Positions 22,431-36,800 of a stretch of 64,000 nucleotides of DNA are shown here, piece after piece. The position numbers were made by a program, and so were the translations under genes. Source of the stretch: Xestospongia bergquistia (lineage: Eukaryota > Porifera > Demospongiae > Haplosclerida > Petrosiidae); contig OZ014421.1 of the NCBI GenBank assembly GCA_963965975.1, positions 3,027,001 through 3,091,000 of the forward strand, in the 5' to 3' direction. Numbering within the stretch: position 1 is the stretch's first letter; every line of letters starts with the position of its first letter. The notes beneath the pieces are model-generated. The model was not told where the DNA came from. It saw nothing but the letters and a program-made list of their open reading frames with translations, and ran no database searches.

Positions 22431-24999
22431 CTATAGAACAGAGTAAATAGTGTTACACTGATCAAATTCAGAAAACTTGATCAGTCAGTGAAATGGTTTA
22501 TTTTGAATAAATTCAGAGTAATCAGATTGGAAGCATGGATACAATAGAGTACATATTAACTATTATATTTATGTATTATAACTTACTAGTTATAGAATTG
22601 CTTTCCTTTTTTCATAAATCAGTACGTCTACTGCAATAGTCTTCTACTCTCTAAAGGTTTTCTCTCTTAAAAAATTGCATTAGTTTATTTCATAATTTAA
22701 GGTACATAGTATGATCACTTGGCATATGCTGATCCTCCTCAGATGTATGACGGTATGAGAGGATGTACAGAGAGACATAAGACTACATAAATAGTGTTTC
22801 TTAGTGCAATAACATTGTCAAATAAATATCATTCACATTTCCATGGAAGAAGGTCAATCTAACTTTATTTGGAACTTTAACAACCAATATACAAGCTGGA
22901 AATGGATAATTATGTCAAGGCTTTTATCTCCTTCTTTTCAACTTCATTTCAATCATTAACTTCAAAGTTTTACCAATTTTAACAATTTCTAACATTAGCT
23001 TAATAACTTATAGATCATAGTTACATGAAACATTGATAAAAGACAATCTCATATAACAGTATCTCCAACATAATTTTAATTATCCATAAAGTAAGTCATA
23101 CCTTTTTTATTTTAACATAGATATATCATTGGTAAAGTATATCATCTAATAATTAATGATGTCATGTCGAGATATTGTCAAGATACCATATATTAGAAAA
23201 GCTATAATATTATCATACATGTATACATTCACAAAATTTACTGTTGGTGTACTAAGTACTAAGTACACATAGATGTTTATAATATAAAATGTATTGTACA
23301 TAGAGTACTATGTCTTAATATAGCCATTTATACATGTGTATGTGTATGTTAAGATTAAGGAATTAAACATAGTGTTAGTGTTGACAGAGATAACTCCTCT
23401 CAACAGAATCTCTAACATAATAGAACCTCCAACTTTTTGATGCTGTAGTAGTGACAGTGTACATTATCCTAGAATATATTTTAATTGATTGTTATAAAGG
23501 TGGTCTATTTTTACTGAGTATAACGAGATATAAGTAGACACATAAATGTTTATATAATCATGTATGATGAATTGATGAATGGACAAATATGAAACTAGCA
23601 GATTGTTTGAAATAACATTATTATGTATTGGGATTTGTTTGCCTTTATCTAATAATGTATTGTCTGCTAAATTTTTAACAATAGTGTTTCATATTGAAAC
23701 TTAAATAAATAAATAACCTCATATTCTACTAATATAGACAGACATATTTACTTGATCCTTAAACTTAAACTACATGTATGATATATATTTTATATATATC
23801 TTATATATTGTTAAGTACTTCTAGTACTACTTATATTGTCTATTAGTTTGTTGATTAATATCACACTACTACTATATAAACTGACATATGGTTAGAAAGG
23901 ATGTGGTTAACGACATAATTGTAATATGAATTAAAGATAAATTTGAATTTATTTTTTAGTTTGACTTTGGAGTTCCTCACCAAGCCATACATCGTAAACG
24001 ACAATATGAGAATTTCCAATCAATAACATGATGACATCTAGCAATGAAATATTTAAATTTTAATAATGGCTTCTACTATCAGCTATATGAGGAGAGAATA
24101 GCTCGTCTTCATAACAATGCTGTACAACCAAATGATGATCAAGATGGGAGTTTAGCTTTATTTAATAAATACTTCTTTAAAACAACAAATTCTTTGTTTC
24201 ATTTTTATTGCAAATAATAAAATAAACAAAAAAGCATAGAAACTAAAGATGAAGATCAAGTGAAGGATTGAAATAATGTAATGGATGAATCAAGTGACTT
24301 AGAGAATTTAAAGATGATGAATTTTCAGGTATCATCTAAATAAGTGTTGACTGCTTTGATATACATTCCTCACAGAACCACTTATAGGTCTTCTGATTAT
24401 AGCTACAAATTACAGTCAATCTAAGATAAATGAAACAGATAAAGAAAGAGATAAAAACAGATTAACAAATGAAAGAGAACAAACTATTTGTGAAAACTTT
24501 AATAGTATAATATTAATATTGGAGAAATGTAATAGGTTTGATGTATTTTTCTAAGGATAAAGATAAGCCAGCAATTTTTTTCAGTCATCAGAGTAATGGT
24601 ACAGTGAAACAATCAAAACAGAATCACTAAACACTTTGTCTTACTGTATTTGCAAAAAAACATTCTTTTTTCATTCATGGAATAAAAAGGTATTGCTGAA
24701 TGCTATCAGAGACAGCTATACAAAGAAAGAAATACAAACAGTGTTTACTAACAAACATTTTACTATGTTATTATTGATATAGCAAAATAGAAATAAAGAC
24801 AGTAACATGATAACTCTTTTAGTTATCAAGAAGTATCACATTCTGTTTATTTTATTCAGAATAATGCTATTATAATTATTACTAGGTACAAAAAATATGA
24901 ATGAATTACTTGTATTTTTTCAGGTAGAATACATGTATACAAGCACATGGTTTTATAACTTTTACTCTCAAGTACATATAAACAAGCGTATATCATAAA
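20559..24999. other. Long AT-rich region without a supported gene
   Basis: Apart from the microsatellite at 22328-22426, no repeat or gene is convincing. About 23960-24200 is weakly coding-like on the plus strand (translation includes YYQLYEERIARLHNN), with stops on both sides; it may be an old gene or transposon scrap. Confidence 0.5.
22328..22426. repeat. (TA)n microsatellite with GATATA interruptions
   Basis: About 100 bp of alternating TA with two GATATA interruptions. The ORF across it on the minus strand is low-complexity Ile/Tyr and not a gene. Confidence 0.95.
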
Positions 25000-27900
25000 C
25001 TATGTTATGACAACTAATGACAGACCTGAGCACGTTTTACAGCGTTTGTAAATCAATACTTACCTCATATAGTCATTATCAAAACAATGTCAGATTAATT
25101 TTTGCAGTGTCAGAGAAACAGTACTACAACTTTGAGAAGTATGAACATTCCACTACAGAATCAGTTACTGTAAGTTCTCACTCTGTTGTACAAGTATCAT
25201 ATAAAGACAAAGTATACACAGGTTATAAAGTACAACATTGTACAAAATACAGTTCAAGTTCTTAAAGACATTAGGAATATGGTAGTACAAGTTCTAGAGA
25301 TATGGTACCTGATTGCTTTTGATCTCTATTTTAGATCTTGTAAAAAGCAAGAGATCATTTAGAGACTATACAAAGAACAGAATTATCATAGAAAAGTTCT
25401 GAAAAGGTTGATAATTATTTAAAGGCATACTTTACTGTGAACAATATCCTTCTCCTGCGCTCACATAACCTGTCATTCCACTGAACATCACAGCTCACTA
25501 CGGTATTGATTATGTCCAACAGGTTTGTTATCTATTAGAACTGATTAATTCAACAGGTACATTTACAAAATAACTCCTTCAACCAGGACACATATACTTT
25601 CTCACTAAGGAAATGTGGAATCTTTGGTGTCTAATCCATTTAGTGATATGACACAATCTCAACTGTTCAATATGATCATGAACTAACTGATCTATCCTGT
25701 AGAGAGTGAGTGGTGAGTAAGTGAGTGTGTTTTGTATGTCTTTACCTTATCTTTAGTTTTCTTCTGATCTCCTTCTTCATTCTGACTACTCCCACTTATT
25801 CCTCTTAATCTCCTCTAATAGGTAAATAAACTGTTCTCTTATGTTTTAGAGGATGGTAAGAACCAATGAAGTCAAACAGAGTTTTGCTTAGAATACTAAA
25901 CAACAAACATATGAATAAAGTACTAGAAACTATAAGATAGATACATCAGTGATCAATACATAAAGCATCATGAAGTATAAAATCCATCCAATCAAAATAA
26001 ATATGAATAATTAATAACATATGTAGGTACATGTAGATGTATGAATTAATGTGATATGTAAGAAAGCAGATAGTGAAGTCATAAGGAATAAAATACATTG
26101 ATGAACTAATGAGTGTAATATAAATAAATATATTGACATAGTAGTTTTTATAGTTGATAACATTGTTTGTTCATTTTGTCCATATAAGGATAAGCACTAG
26201 AGCGTTTGTGGTTAATTTATTATATCAATTGTAGAGGCTATAAGAATCATACTAATATAATATATGTACATGTACTCACACTAGACTGGTGTGTGTAGTA
26301 AGTTATGTCCTTCACTATATCCTCCTCATTACATACAGAGTCAGTTGTAAGTTAATGTAATAGTAAATGTATGATATTTTGTGTCTCTTTCTTTACTCTT
26401 GATATAAGTTTATATTTATAACAATCAATCTAGTAATATAATAATGTAATCAACTACTACTAGTATCGTGTATAGTAGTGACAATATTACACTATTACAT
26501 ATACATAGTATTAATGAATACTTAAAATACATAGTGTGACTTTTATTGAGTCAGTAGTAATTTGGATCATTTAAACGTTCCTTTATCTATTGATCCTACA
26601 ATATTCTCTATCTGTCCATCCACTCATCTCTCTCTCTATCTATTTAATATATAGATGAAGTAATTAATACATGACACTGTATGGTTTATTACTATGTTGT
26701 ACTGATGAATACTAATAAGAACCACACTTTATTAATGTTTAGTAACATTAAAATGAAGCTTCCTTGCTAAAACATATATAAGTCTGTCCCTGTACATTGT
26801 CAAAGAAATTGTTTATATCATGATGATGTTGAATAAAGTTTACAAATCAAAGATACATCTACATGTAACTATTGACATATCTATTTTATATTTTTTACAG
26901 AAATATAATACTATATATTATGAACAGCTAGTATAAGGTAGTTAAAGCTAATAATGAAACCTCATCTTTTCTGAATGAATAAATGAAGTGTTGACTCTGT
27001 ACACTACATACTACTGAATGACAGATCAGTTAGTCTTATATATCAACAGTAATTTAGGATACATTGTCATGACAATCATTTACAAAAGTCACTTTCATAA
27101 TATACTGATTACATAACCTGTAATATTGATGAGTTGTAGTCAGTGACATGAAGTGGGCGGAGTTAGGGTAGCATGTTCACTTACTGTATGTTCATCATTT
27201 TGGAATTTTTATGGCAACAAATAACAAACATCATTGTCATTATTGTCATCATGAACAATAGTAAGTGTAGAATATTCTAGAGATGAGGTAACTACTTTAT
27301 TAGCTCTAGCCATTTTCACAAATTTTATAAACTTATATTAACCAGTTACATCTTTATCATAAGATGTTAGTATAATAAGATTACTTAACTGAAAATAACA
27401 CCAATGCACTTTACAAAAGATCATCTAGACTTACTACAATAAAACAACATGGAGCTGTTAGGGCAGAGCTGTCCAATCTGACCTGATGGGAAACAAGTGA
27501 TAGTATAATATAATGACTATCATTATGTGCTCTTATACCTATACTTCTAAGGTGTGGTTCAGTAGTTCTTCCAGTTGCTCCTGTTTGAGCTGTAGCTCTG
27601 CTCTAGTAACATGTAATACAGTTATTATTATAATCATATTTAATGTATAATCTAATAGGTACATGTACATGTATATATAACATAATGAAAGTCTATATGT
27701 CTGGACATGTTAATAATATCATAAGTTCATTCATGTATTTAAATCAACCAAAAAGTTAGTATTAAAATTGAAATGTTTTAATATAGTATAACACTTAAAC
27801 AATTATTTTTTGTCAAGTATCTTTAATTATTATCAAAACAAATCAATTAAAGAAACATACTTGCTTTTTACAGAATGATATACTTCAGGTGTGGTCTAAT

Positions 27901-28963
27901 ATAACAGTTGTAGTTAAGACCACACCTCTCACATTGTAATGATACTTTAACTAATACATTTTCTAGTGTTAGTTTCAGTTATATAACTACATTAACAACA
28001 TTGAATGTATAGAAACTTGACTCACTTACAGTTGCTATAGAAAATAGCTCACAAGTCATATAACAAACATAAATTACTTTTATGATTAACAATATAATAG
28101 CTCTTTATGAAATAAAAAGTTCAATTGAACATGAAAGAAAACTCTTTAATCAAGTGTTATCAAGTAAAATGATCATGTGATAATTATAATTATATTAATA
28201 AAATGGTGTGGACATGAAGACCTAATCAGAAATGGGCAAGTAAGATTCAACTAAGTTGAGAAGGAAGCACTTTTGAGAAAATTCCTGTCTTAAATATATA
28301 TTCTGTGTATTGTGAATACAGTAATTTTTAGGAGTGATAAATTTTGCTAAATTGTATGTGCTTTTGGAATAGATAGACACGGAGATATAAACAAGTATAG
28401 TAACCCTCACTCACATTAACGACTATGTGGGTTAATAATTCTATACAGACACATAAGAGACAGAGAAATAAAGTACTATAACCCTCACCCACATAGAGAG
28501 CAGTGAGGATAATTTATTCTATACATTAATATCAAGAGAATAACTGAGCATTTTGAGGTCTTGTAATTGTTATTTGTCGAATTTGGGCCTGTCTAGCAAG
28601 TTGAGCTTGTCTTCTCTGTAAGGATTAACTTAAATTAACAGATGTCATTATAATGACATCATACTTGTTGATAATAATGTATTCTCCACTATAATAAACA
28701 GCATTTTAAGCCCAACATTACCACAGCAATAGGAGTTATGAAGTATGGGAAACTATCCGCTAAGTAAAGGGACATACTATAAAGTGAATACCAAATATTG
28801 ACATATTGCTTACACATTATTGTGAGTTTCTTTAAATCATAGAATGTAAGATACTACTACAGCAGTTAACAGCGTACATATAATAATGAAGATAGTTCAG
28901 AAGCTTGAGTTAGGAGATATTCCTTTACTACGCGATCAGCAGATACCATTCATATTACACCAC
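25000..28963 (+). repeat. Segmental duplication, copy 1 (direct partner at 58990-62263)
   Basis: Order and sequence match the partner over long stretches, for example 26096-26520 with 59155-59570, 26680-27150 with 59710-60200, and 27660-28960 with 61010-62260. About 25180-26090 is present only here. The copy ends about 60 bp before the start codon of gene B, so it forms gene B's upstream region. On its minus strand it holds decayed coding pieces that are better preserved in the partner. Confidence 0.88.
28532..28615 (-). CDS. Possible terminal exon, Gln/Arg/Ala-rich (hypothetical)
   Basis: After a CTTACAG acceptor the minus strand is open for 27 codons and a stop (RRQAQLARQAQIRQ ...). Upstream on the same strand lie two hydrophobic stretches (about 28890-28835 and 28770-28695) that could be membrane segments of the same small protein. 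The partner copy at 61881-62117 reads through instead, so exon structure is unsettled. Confidence 0.25.
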   Translation of the reverse strand, partial: RRQAQLARQAQIRQITITRPQNAQLFS

Positions 28964-29021
28964 ACCCATTACGTCATAGCCATAACGCCTTAAGATCTTT
29001 TGTGTGGGTTCCCTTTTTGCA
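28964..29021. promoter_or_regulatory. Candidate divergent promoter and 5' UTR of gene B
   Basis: This short interval separates the start codon of gene B from the end of duplication copy 1, whose coding-like pieces read the other way. The start context is good (G at -3 and +4). No core element is obvious, so promoter function is inferred from position only. Confidence 0.25.
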
Positions 29022-32000
29022 ATGGATCAAAGTAGATTGGTGAGTAGTTATAAAGTATAATAAATGTACTTAAATGATGAATTCGTTCACTAACACTCAA
29101 TATAATTGGTCAGTTTGTCCAGTCCACTCAGTATTCTCGCCATATTCCTTCTATCTAAACTAAACATGATCTGGTGGATTACTTCAGGTTATCTGATCTA
29201 ATATGTTTATTTATTATTTTCATAGTGTTTATTCATTAGCATATGACTTAATGATATCCATTTGTTATTGTCTATCTTATCATTTTGCTGAGTGTAATTG
29301 CTGTGTCATCATATTTTTGCTATATAAGTAGAGTTTCTTTGTTCACCTTTTGAGTTGTTCTAAAATAAAGTTTGCATTATTATTATTATTATTAAATAAG
29401 TAATGTATGTACTTGACCCTATAGTTTGTATATAGGTCATGTCCATATACTTCGTACAATGTACTATATTAGGAGTTACTCTACTCTTGTTATAGTATAT
29501 CTTCTATAATATTATGTCTACTGTATTATAAACTATGTTGTATATGATCTTGTTTATTAACTTTGATATCTTTGTTAGGATGATTTACTAATTAACTCTG
29601 CTAGAAGAGGACTACTAGATGAAGTGAAACGAGCTTTACAACAAGGAGCAAATGTTGATGCTCAAGATGGGGTATGTATGTCACAGTAAATAGTACTATC
29701 GAGAGATGATAATATCTTATGATAAAAGTTCTTTTCGTTATCAAATGACCACATATATGTGACAGACAAAGTGATGATTGCAATATTTTTGGGAATTTGA
29801 GTTAAACCAAAAACAAAGAGAATAGTACCTGACAATCATTTTGAAGCGTCAATAAAGCCCAATTTCTTTCTAGATTAGCACATAGAAGTATTTGTGTTCT
29901 CATATATTACTGTACGGTATGCGGAAGTGGAAAATTAATTCACTTTTCTCTAAATTAATTTTTGGTAGTAAACACTGTATCTCCGTTTATATCTTGTTTC
30001 TTTAGCAACACATGCATTTATCCAAGGTATCAAACAATTCAGCATTATCTATACTTTAAAACGGTATGAAAATGTGAAAAATGACAGAAATGACTCAAGT
30101 GGTCCCTTTTTGCATATCCAGTCACATATGATATTTAAATCTCATGCATTTTAATGATTTTATGTGCCCACCCTGGATCCTCCTTTTCCCATACTATACT
30201 GTTTCTGGAGAGCAAGGGATCTATAACAAAATCCTCCTTAATGTTAAAGGAGGGTTAAAAATGTATCAACGAAAACCAGAGCAAACTATTATCATATCAG
30301 CATTAAATGTAATTTAAACAAATTTTAAATGTGGTTAATGGGGATGGATCTGGCTATAGCGCGCATGCACAGTTTACATAAAAGCACATGCCTTACTTGC
30401 TAGGCAAGCTAACAGACTTACCCACCCGCCGCTCTCACTAATGGTATAGTTTGGTCCATTTTAACCTCCATCTGACTTCAGATGTGACAGAGGATCCTGG
30501 CAATGGGTGGAGCACACACTCGCTCCACCCATCATATTGCCCAAGGACATTCCTCATTTCAGAATTAATAAGTGATTAGGGGTACCATGATTCATTAAGG
30601 GATCATTTAGCTTGACTAACCCCCTGAAAGTAGAGTCATGCATTTTAATGATTTTATTCTCCAAGCCTGGATCCTCCTTTTCCCATACTATACTGTTTCT
30701 GGAGAGCAAGGAATCAATAACAAGATCGTCCTTAATGTTAAAAGAGGGTTAAAATATATCGACGAAAACTAGAGCAAACTATTATCATATCAGCATTAAA
30801 CTCAAGTTTATTGACAAAATACCAATAACAATGTCAATCAATAGCTTCTATCATGATTTAGTTTGACATATACATATATTAGTATTTATTGTATGACATA
30901 TCATTATAGTTATATATAGTTCGTTTGCATCGGTGTATGTGTTTGTATATAGTTATTGAACTATTCATAATTATATTTATGAATAGTTATATTATTACTA
31001 TTATCACCTAGGTAAAGGATACCGCTCTATTAAAGGCTTCAGAAAGAGGATACACAGATATTGTACAATATTTGCTTGAAGATAAAGCTAATGCAAACAT
31101 ACCAGATACAGTAAGTTTTCATAATATGTGACCTGATTTGCAAAAAGGGACCACTTCTGTCAAAATATTTGTGACCTGATCTGTGGCAAAAAATATTAAA
31201 AATACTAAAAACAGTTTTGTATATATATAGAATAGTTATGCATATATAACAACTGTATGTATACAAACTGTTTTTTGAGATGTTTGAACAGTTGATTTAT
31301 GAAAAATGAGGTCACAAATGTTTTGACAGGATTGGTCCCTTTTTGCAAATCAGGTATAAAGTATTCTTTTTACTGAAAATTGTATTAATGCATTAGCTAT
31401 TAGCATTTATTAAATATCTTCTTCAATTCATAGTGCCATTAAGAGTGGTTCCACTTATAGTAGCATCAAAATAAAGTCATTATAATAACTTTTTTCAACC
31501 TCGCTGCGCGTGGGCACATAGAGAGGGTTACTGTAGTCTGTCAGTGTGTATGTATGTATGTGTCTGTCTGTCTGTTACCCGGGCAAATGGCTTTGAACTG
31601 CTTTAACTTGGCAAATATGGCACTGGTAGCCACCAAACTATATTTTGGCTGTTATCTTTGTCCATACATTGAGTTCGAACTAAAAATACTAGCACCATAG
31701 ATCTCATTGGAGAATCACTAACTTTTACTAAGAAGTTGGCAAGTATTGGACCTTTTGTCAATTAGAGTGCAAAGTACCCAGTAGACGCACTAAATGGGAA
31801 AGCTTTTTTTACCTTTGATTGAAGAGAAATGCTAAGTCATCAATAATGATCTTGCGCATCACGTTAAGTATTTCTTGTCTGTATTCTGTGGTATAGGTCA
31901 CTTGAGGAGGCTAAGAGGAATAAAGAAAGTCTCTGAATAAGACTGCAGCGAAGTTAAGTACCTTAGTGCTTTTTAATTTTTTTTTTTCTAACTATAGCTT

Positions 32001-33824
32001 TTACATGACAGAAATTATATCTATGATATGATTTCGTTTTTATTATTAGTTTGTAGCTTTTTACATATTATTATGCATTGATAATTACAATACATATAAC
32101 TACTGTATTTCCAATATGCAGTATTATATAGACTATGTGCTTTGAGATGCTAAAGAGATAATGATATACCTGTTACATATTATGACATACTGTCTGACAA
32201 CATCCCCTGCAGTATGTGAATTGTACATGCTATCTTGTCTATGATATGTTTAGATAGACTATAAAGATGTCCTTACTATATGTCATTAATGAATAATTAT
32301 AAACATTAGAAAACTGTTTATACTACTATAAACAGTCTTTCTAAATAACCGTACTCTTATCACAGTATCAACATGTTATATGTCTATAAATAACCGTACT
32401 CTTATCACAGTATCAACATGTTATATGTCTATGGACAGACAGTACACTGTAAAAATTAACATGTCATTTTAACAACTAATTTGTAGTTTACATTAGTGGA
32501 TTACTATGGAATTTAGAATTTATGTGAATTAGTCATTGTATAATTTGTTGATATGTAAACATGCAACATACCAACAAATTACATAGTGAGCAATTCTCAA
32601 GAATTCTAAATTCCATAGTAATCCATCCACGTAAACTACAAATTAGTTGTTAAAATGACATATTAATTTTTACAGTGTAAAGTTAAGTTAGATTGTTCTA
32701 ACCATCAATTTAACTGTAATATACAAAACGTCCTTTTGATCATTTGACAGATAATACTATATGTAAGCTGGATGTCAATGCTTTTACTGAATTTAGTACT
32801 ACAAGAAAAAGAGCATAAAGAATATTATAATAATGTTATTTCAATTTACTATATTATTATTATACATGTGTTGAGTTACTGTAAGGGTATAAATTTTCAT
32901 GCGGGATTTAATTTCGCTGTATTTGTGATTTCGTGGGCTGTTGTTTATCATGAAATTTAACTTTTATTCCACACACGCATAATCACGTGATCTCAATAAC
33001 AGCGTGTAAATAACAGCTACTGCAAAGGGATCATCATGTCGGTTACTTCTTTCTCTTTTACACTGAAGTACTTCAGTAGATTACTTTGAATCACTTTATG
33101 ATTATTAGTGGGCATGTCAAATTTATATCATCTATATAAGCTTAAAAATTCTATAACATTACTGTCTCATGGATGACTGTTGTATAATGAACATTGACTC
33201 TTTATTGTAATGTAAGTTTGAGCATGATAAAAATTTTGGAAGAAGTGGAAACACCTTGCCCTCCATTTTGATAGTATTAACTTTAGATATCATAATATCA
33301 CTGAGCAGTTCACTTAGAGATAGGCAATACAACATCTTAGTATTCTTATTACAATTGTATTAAAAGATAATAATAAATTATTTGAAATTATTTTAATCAC
33401 TGACATATGCAGCAACCAATCAATATTAATACTTTTACTCTGAGTGCTTTAAAATAGTTATGATTGATTAATTTTCCGTTATCTTCAACTTAAAAAAGTA
33501 TTTCCATAGTTTCTACCAACAATCTATTCTTAAAATTTATCTAGTCTTTACAGCAACAGCAATGCTTTCAAAATTAATTTAGGACAAATATGACAATTAT
33601 TATCCTGTTGCTGAAATAATGGATATCATAAGTTAACTTAATTAAAGACTTTTCAACCATACACAGTTGCTTTTTTAACCACATACATATGGATATATTA
33701 TATGGGTCTGTTGTAAAACATTAGTGATAAATCGGTCTCATAGAAGCAATAGCAAGATAAAAATAGTCTTAAAATAATTTTCGTAAATTCTAATCTAATT
33801 TTTGTCATTTGTATTGCAATGCAT

Positions 33825-33857
<33 letters not shown>

Positions 33858-36800
33858 TAACTAAAAATGTAGAATATTAGAATTACACAACTAACATCAA
33901 TAATGTGTTCATCATGTATATGTCCAGAGTTCTTGATAAAAATAATGGTTATGCATTTTTAAACATTAATACCTATTGTGCGTTACTAATTATATCCTGT
34001 TTTTATTAATTGCAGGATGGAATTACTCCATTGATAACAGCTGCAAGAAGTGGCCATTTAGATGTTGTGGATTTATTACTTAAAAATGCAGCCAATATCC
34101 ATCATACTGACAATGTTAGTAAATATGAATGTACTCTGGTGTACCGTACAGTTTATACAATGTTCATGTAAATCATATATCCACAAATGACTTGTGTAGT
34201 TATCATAAATTAAACTCCTTAATTGGAGAGTGCTATCTGTAAGCATCATAGATAAGCTTGCTGATTTGAAGTACTAGTTTTCCCTGCCAAGACAATGGTA
34301 TTGATTTCAAAATTGCAATTATGTTAGTTTAAGGTTTTTGTTAACTTAGTTGCTAGTACAGCTGCAATTCCTTGACTGCTTTTTAGTCATCTCACACTTG
34401 CACACACATATGGATGAATTACCATAGTAGGCAAATTTTAGATAAGCATTAATAAGGCCAAATACATGGCCAATGGCATTTAACTGAAGAAGTCCTTAGT
34501 CTTCTTGAGGTTGAAGATGAAAATGAAAGCATATTCTTCTCTGGTAGTAATGATAAGTTATAATTTAGTGATTTTCACACCAATGATCTTAAAGATGAAA
34601 AAGGGCAAAGCAGAACAAATGTAATGTTAATCAGTACATCATGTGTAAGTTACTGTTACAGAGATAAAGTAGATACTAATGACAACAATGTTGATATATA
34701 GCGATGATGATGAACCTTTGAGGTATAAATTATTATTGCTATATTTTTAATTCATATAAAATTATAAACGTAGTAATGCAAAACGGAAGAGTGGCTACAA
34801 GTTAGTACTTGTAGAAGACTCAACATATTCAGTAAAACCAGAGATGCAAACTACCATCAACAATCCTTAATCTTTGCTATCTTTCCTTCTTTATTGATGA
34901 GTTCATGCTTGGCATTGTTAAAGTAACTAACATATAAGCTGCTGTTTTTTTGTCTTGAAGAAAAAATCTCCAAATGAGAGTCCAGTTACCTTAGTGGAAT
35001 TCATTGCCTACTTAGGGGTTAAGATACTTTTGAGACTAGTTCCACTCCTATCTATGACTAATTACTTGGCAAAAGAACATCTTTGGAGAGACTAACAGAA
35101 AACAGAATCATCATTATCACATGTACATTAACAATGACCTATCTTCAGTTGATTCTGTTATTATCTCTTCTTAGTAACCAGCTATATTGGTGTGGTACAT
35201 TTCAATCAAGCAGGAAGGTTTTCCACCACAGTTGAAACATAAAGTAAAAATAACTCAAAGATAGAGGTGACTCTCAAATTGTACAGTGTCAAAACCTCAC
35301 ACAAAAACAGGACACTTGTATTGTCTTAGTAATAGTTACAAACTCCCAACCTACTAGTAAAGTTGTTAGCATTGATTGTAAGAGGAAAGATAGCAATTTA
35401 AAAATAACTTGAATGTCCATTCTAATGGAAAGCATATAGGCTTAAAAGTTGAACTTGTAAGTCTTATTAGTAATGAAGTAGAGAACTTACAACTGTTTCT
35501 TGTTTTTATTAACCTAACCATCGCAAAAACTTTTATATTATGTCACCACTACACTCACATTTAAATTAACAAGAAGATTTTAGACTGGCTTTAGCAAAAT
35601 CTCTCATTAGTGATTGCTGCTCTAGAAAACATCCTATTAGATATTTTTCTAACTTGACAAATACAAAGTCACATTTCAGGCATTTTCATCACATTACTAT
35701 TTTATGACATTGATGAAACTAAAAATACAATAATATTGCAGTGTAAAGAATGTAATGTCTTTCCTTTACCACAGTGGAGAAAAAATGTATATATATATAT
35801 ATATATTACATATAATATAATTATATAATATAATTGAATGTTCATTCTTTTATATCGTGGTTTTCAACCTGGAAGTAGTATCCCATTAGCCTCTGCATAG
35901 TTCTTTATGTATGTGACAGTGTGGACGAGCTCAATTGTTGTAAGTCCATAATATGGACTACGATTAGAATTCCCATGTGTCCTTGAGATAAGTCGGTCAT
36001 TTTCATTAGATACACGGATATATCCAGTTGCCTCTTTCCTATTCCATGCAGAAAAAAGAAGGTGGTTCAGCATATTTAAACTCCTTGATAGTAATAGGAC
36101 ATTCTTGTCTGCTTTAGAATAGCAGATTTCTGATGGCTAAAAAAGACTTAGAGTTTGTAGCCATTATTTGTCCAAAAATGACAAGGTCAAGAGAAGGTTG
36201 ACATTGGCTATGGATGCTACTCAGATGCTCTGCAAAAAGGCTTTATTACAGGGACCTCCTAAGTACAATGTTCATCTGCATCCAGTTCAAGTAAAGTTTG
36301 CTACCTTATCTTCTTTCTCTATATCACGTATTGTGCCTTCTTGGATCACCTCCTCCTCACTTTCAGTTAATAACTTGTCTCCTTCATTAAAATGCTCTAA
36401 TGAATATGGATAATACTTTGCAAGTACCTGATAATTCTGTTGCCTTCAATGTCAGAAATAGTGCCGATGTCATCAGTAATGACAGTCTTCAGATGCTATC
36501 CCCAATAATGGCTCTTATCTCTGGATAGTTATCACTGTCATACTTGTCCTCATCACCAATTTATTATTCATAGTTTTTGTATTCATTTTTTATCAATCTT
36601 ACTGAGTGGTTCAGGCTCCTCCTCTTCCTGCGATTCAGAATTCTTGAAAAAAGCTTCGAGTGTGCCCTGGTCACTGTCTAAACGACATCGAGCACTCTTC
36701 AACAGACTTAGATACTTCAGTATACATATATATATATATATATATATCTTACTGTGTGCCAATCATTTAGTAACATTGACATAGAGTCAGGATCTTGAAA

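Noticed and set aside
22271..22465. 64-residue minus-strand ORF of Ile/Tyr repeats
   Set aside because: It is the translation of a (TA)n microsatellite.
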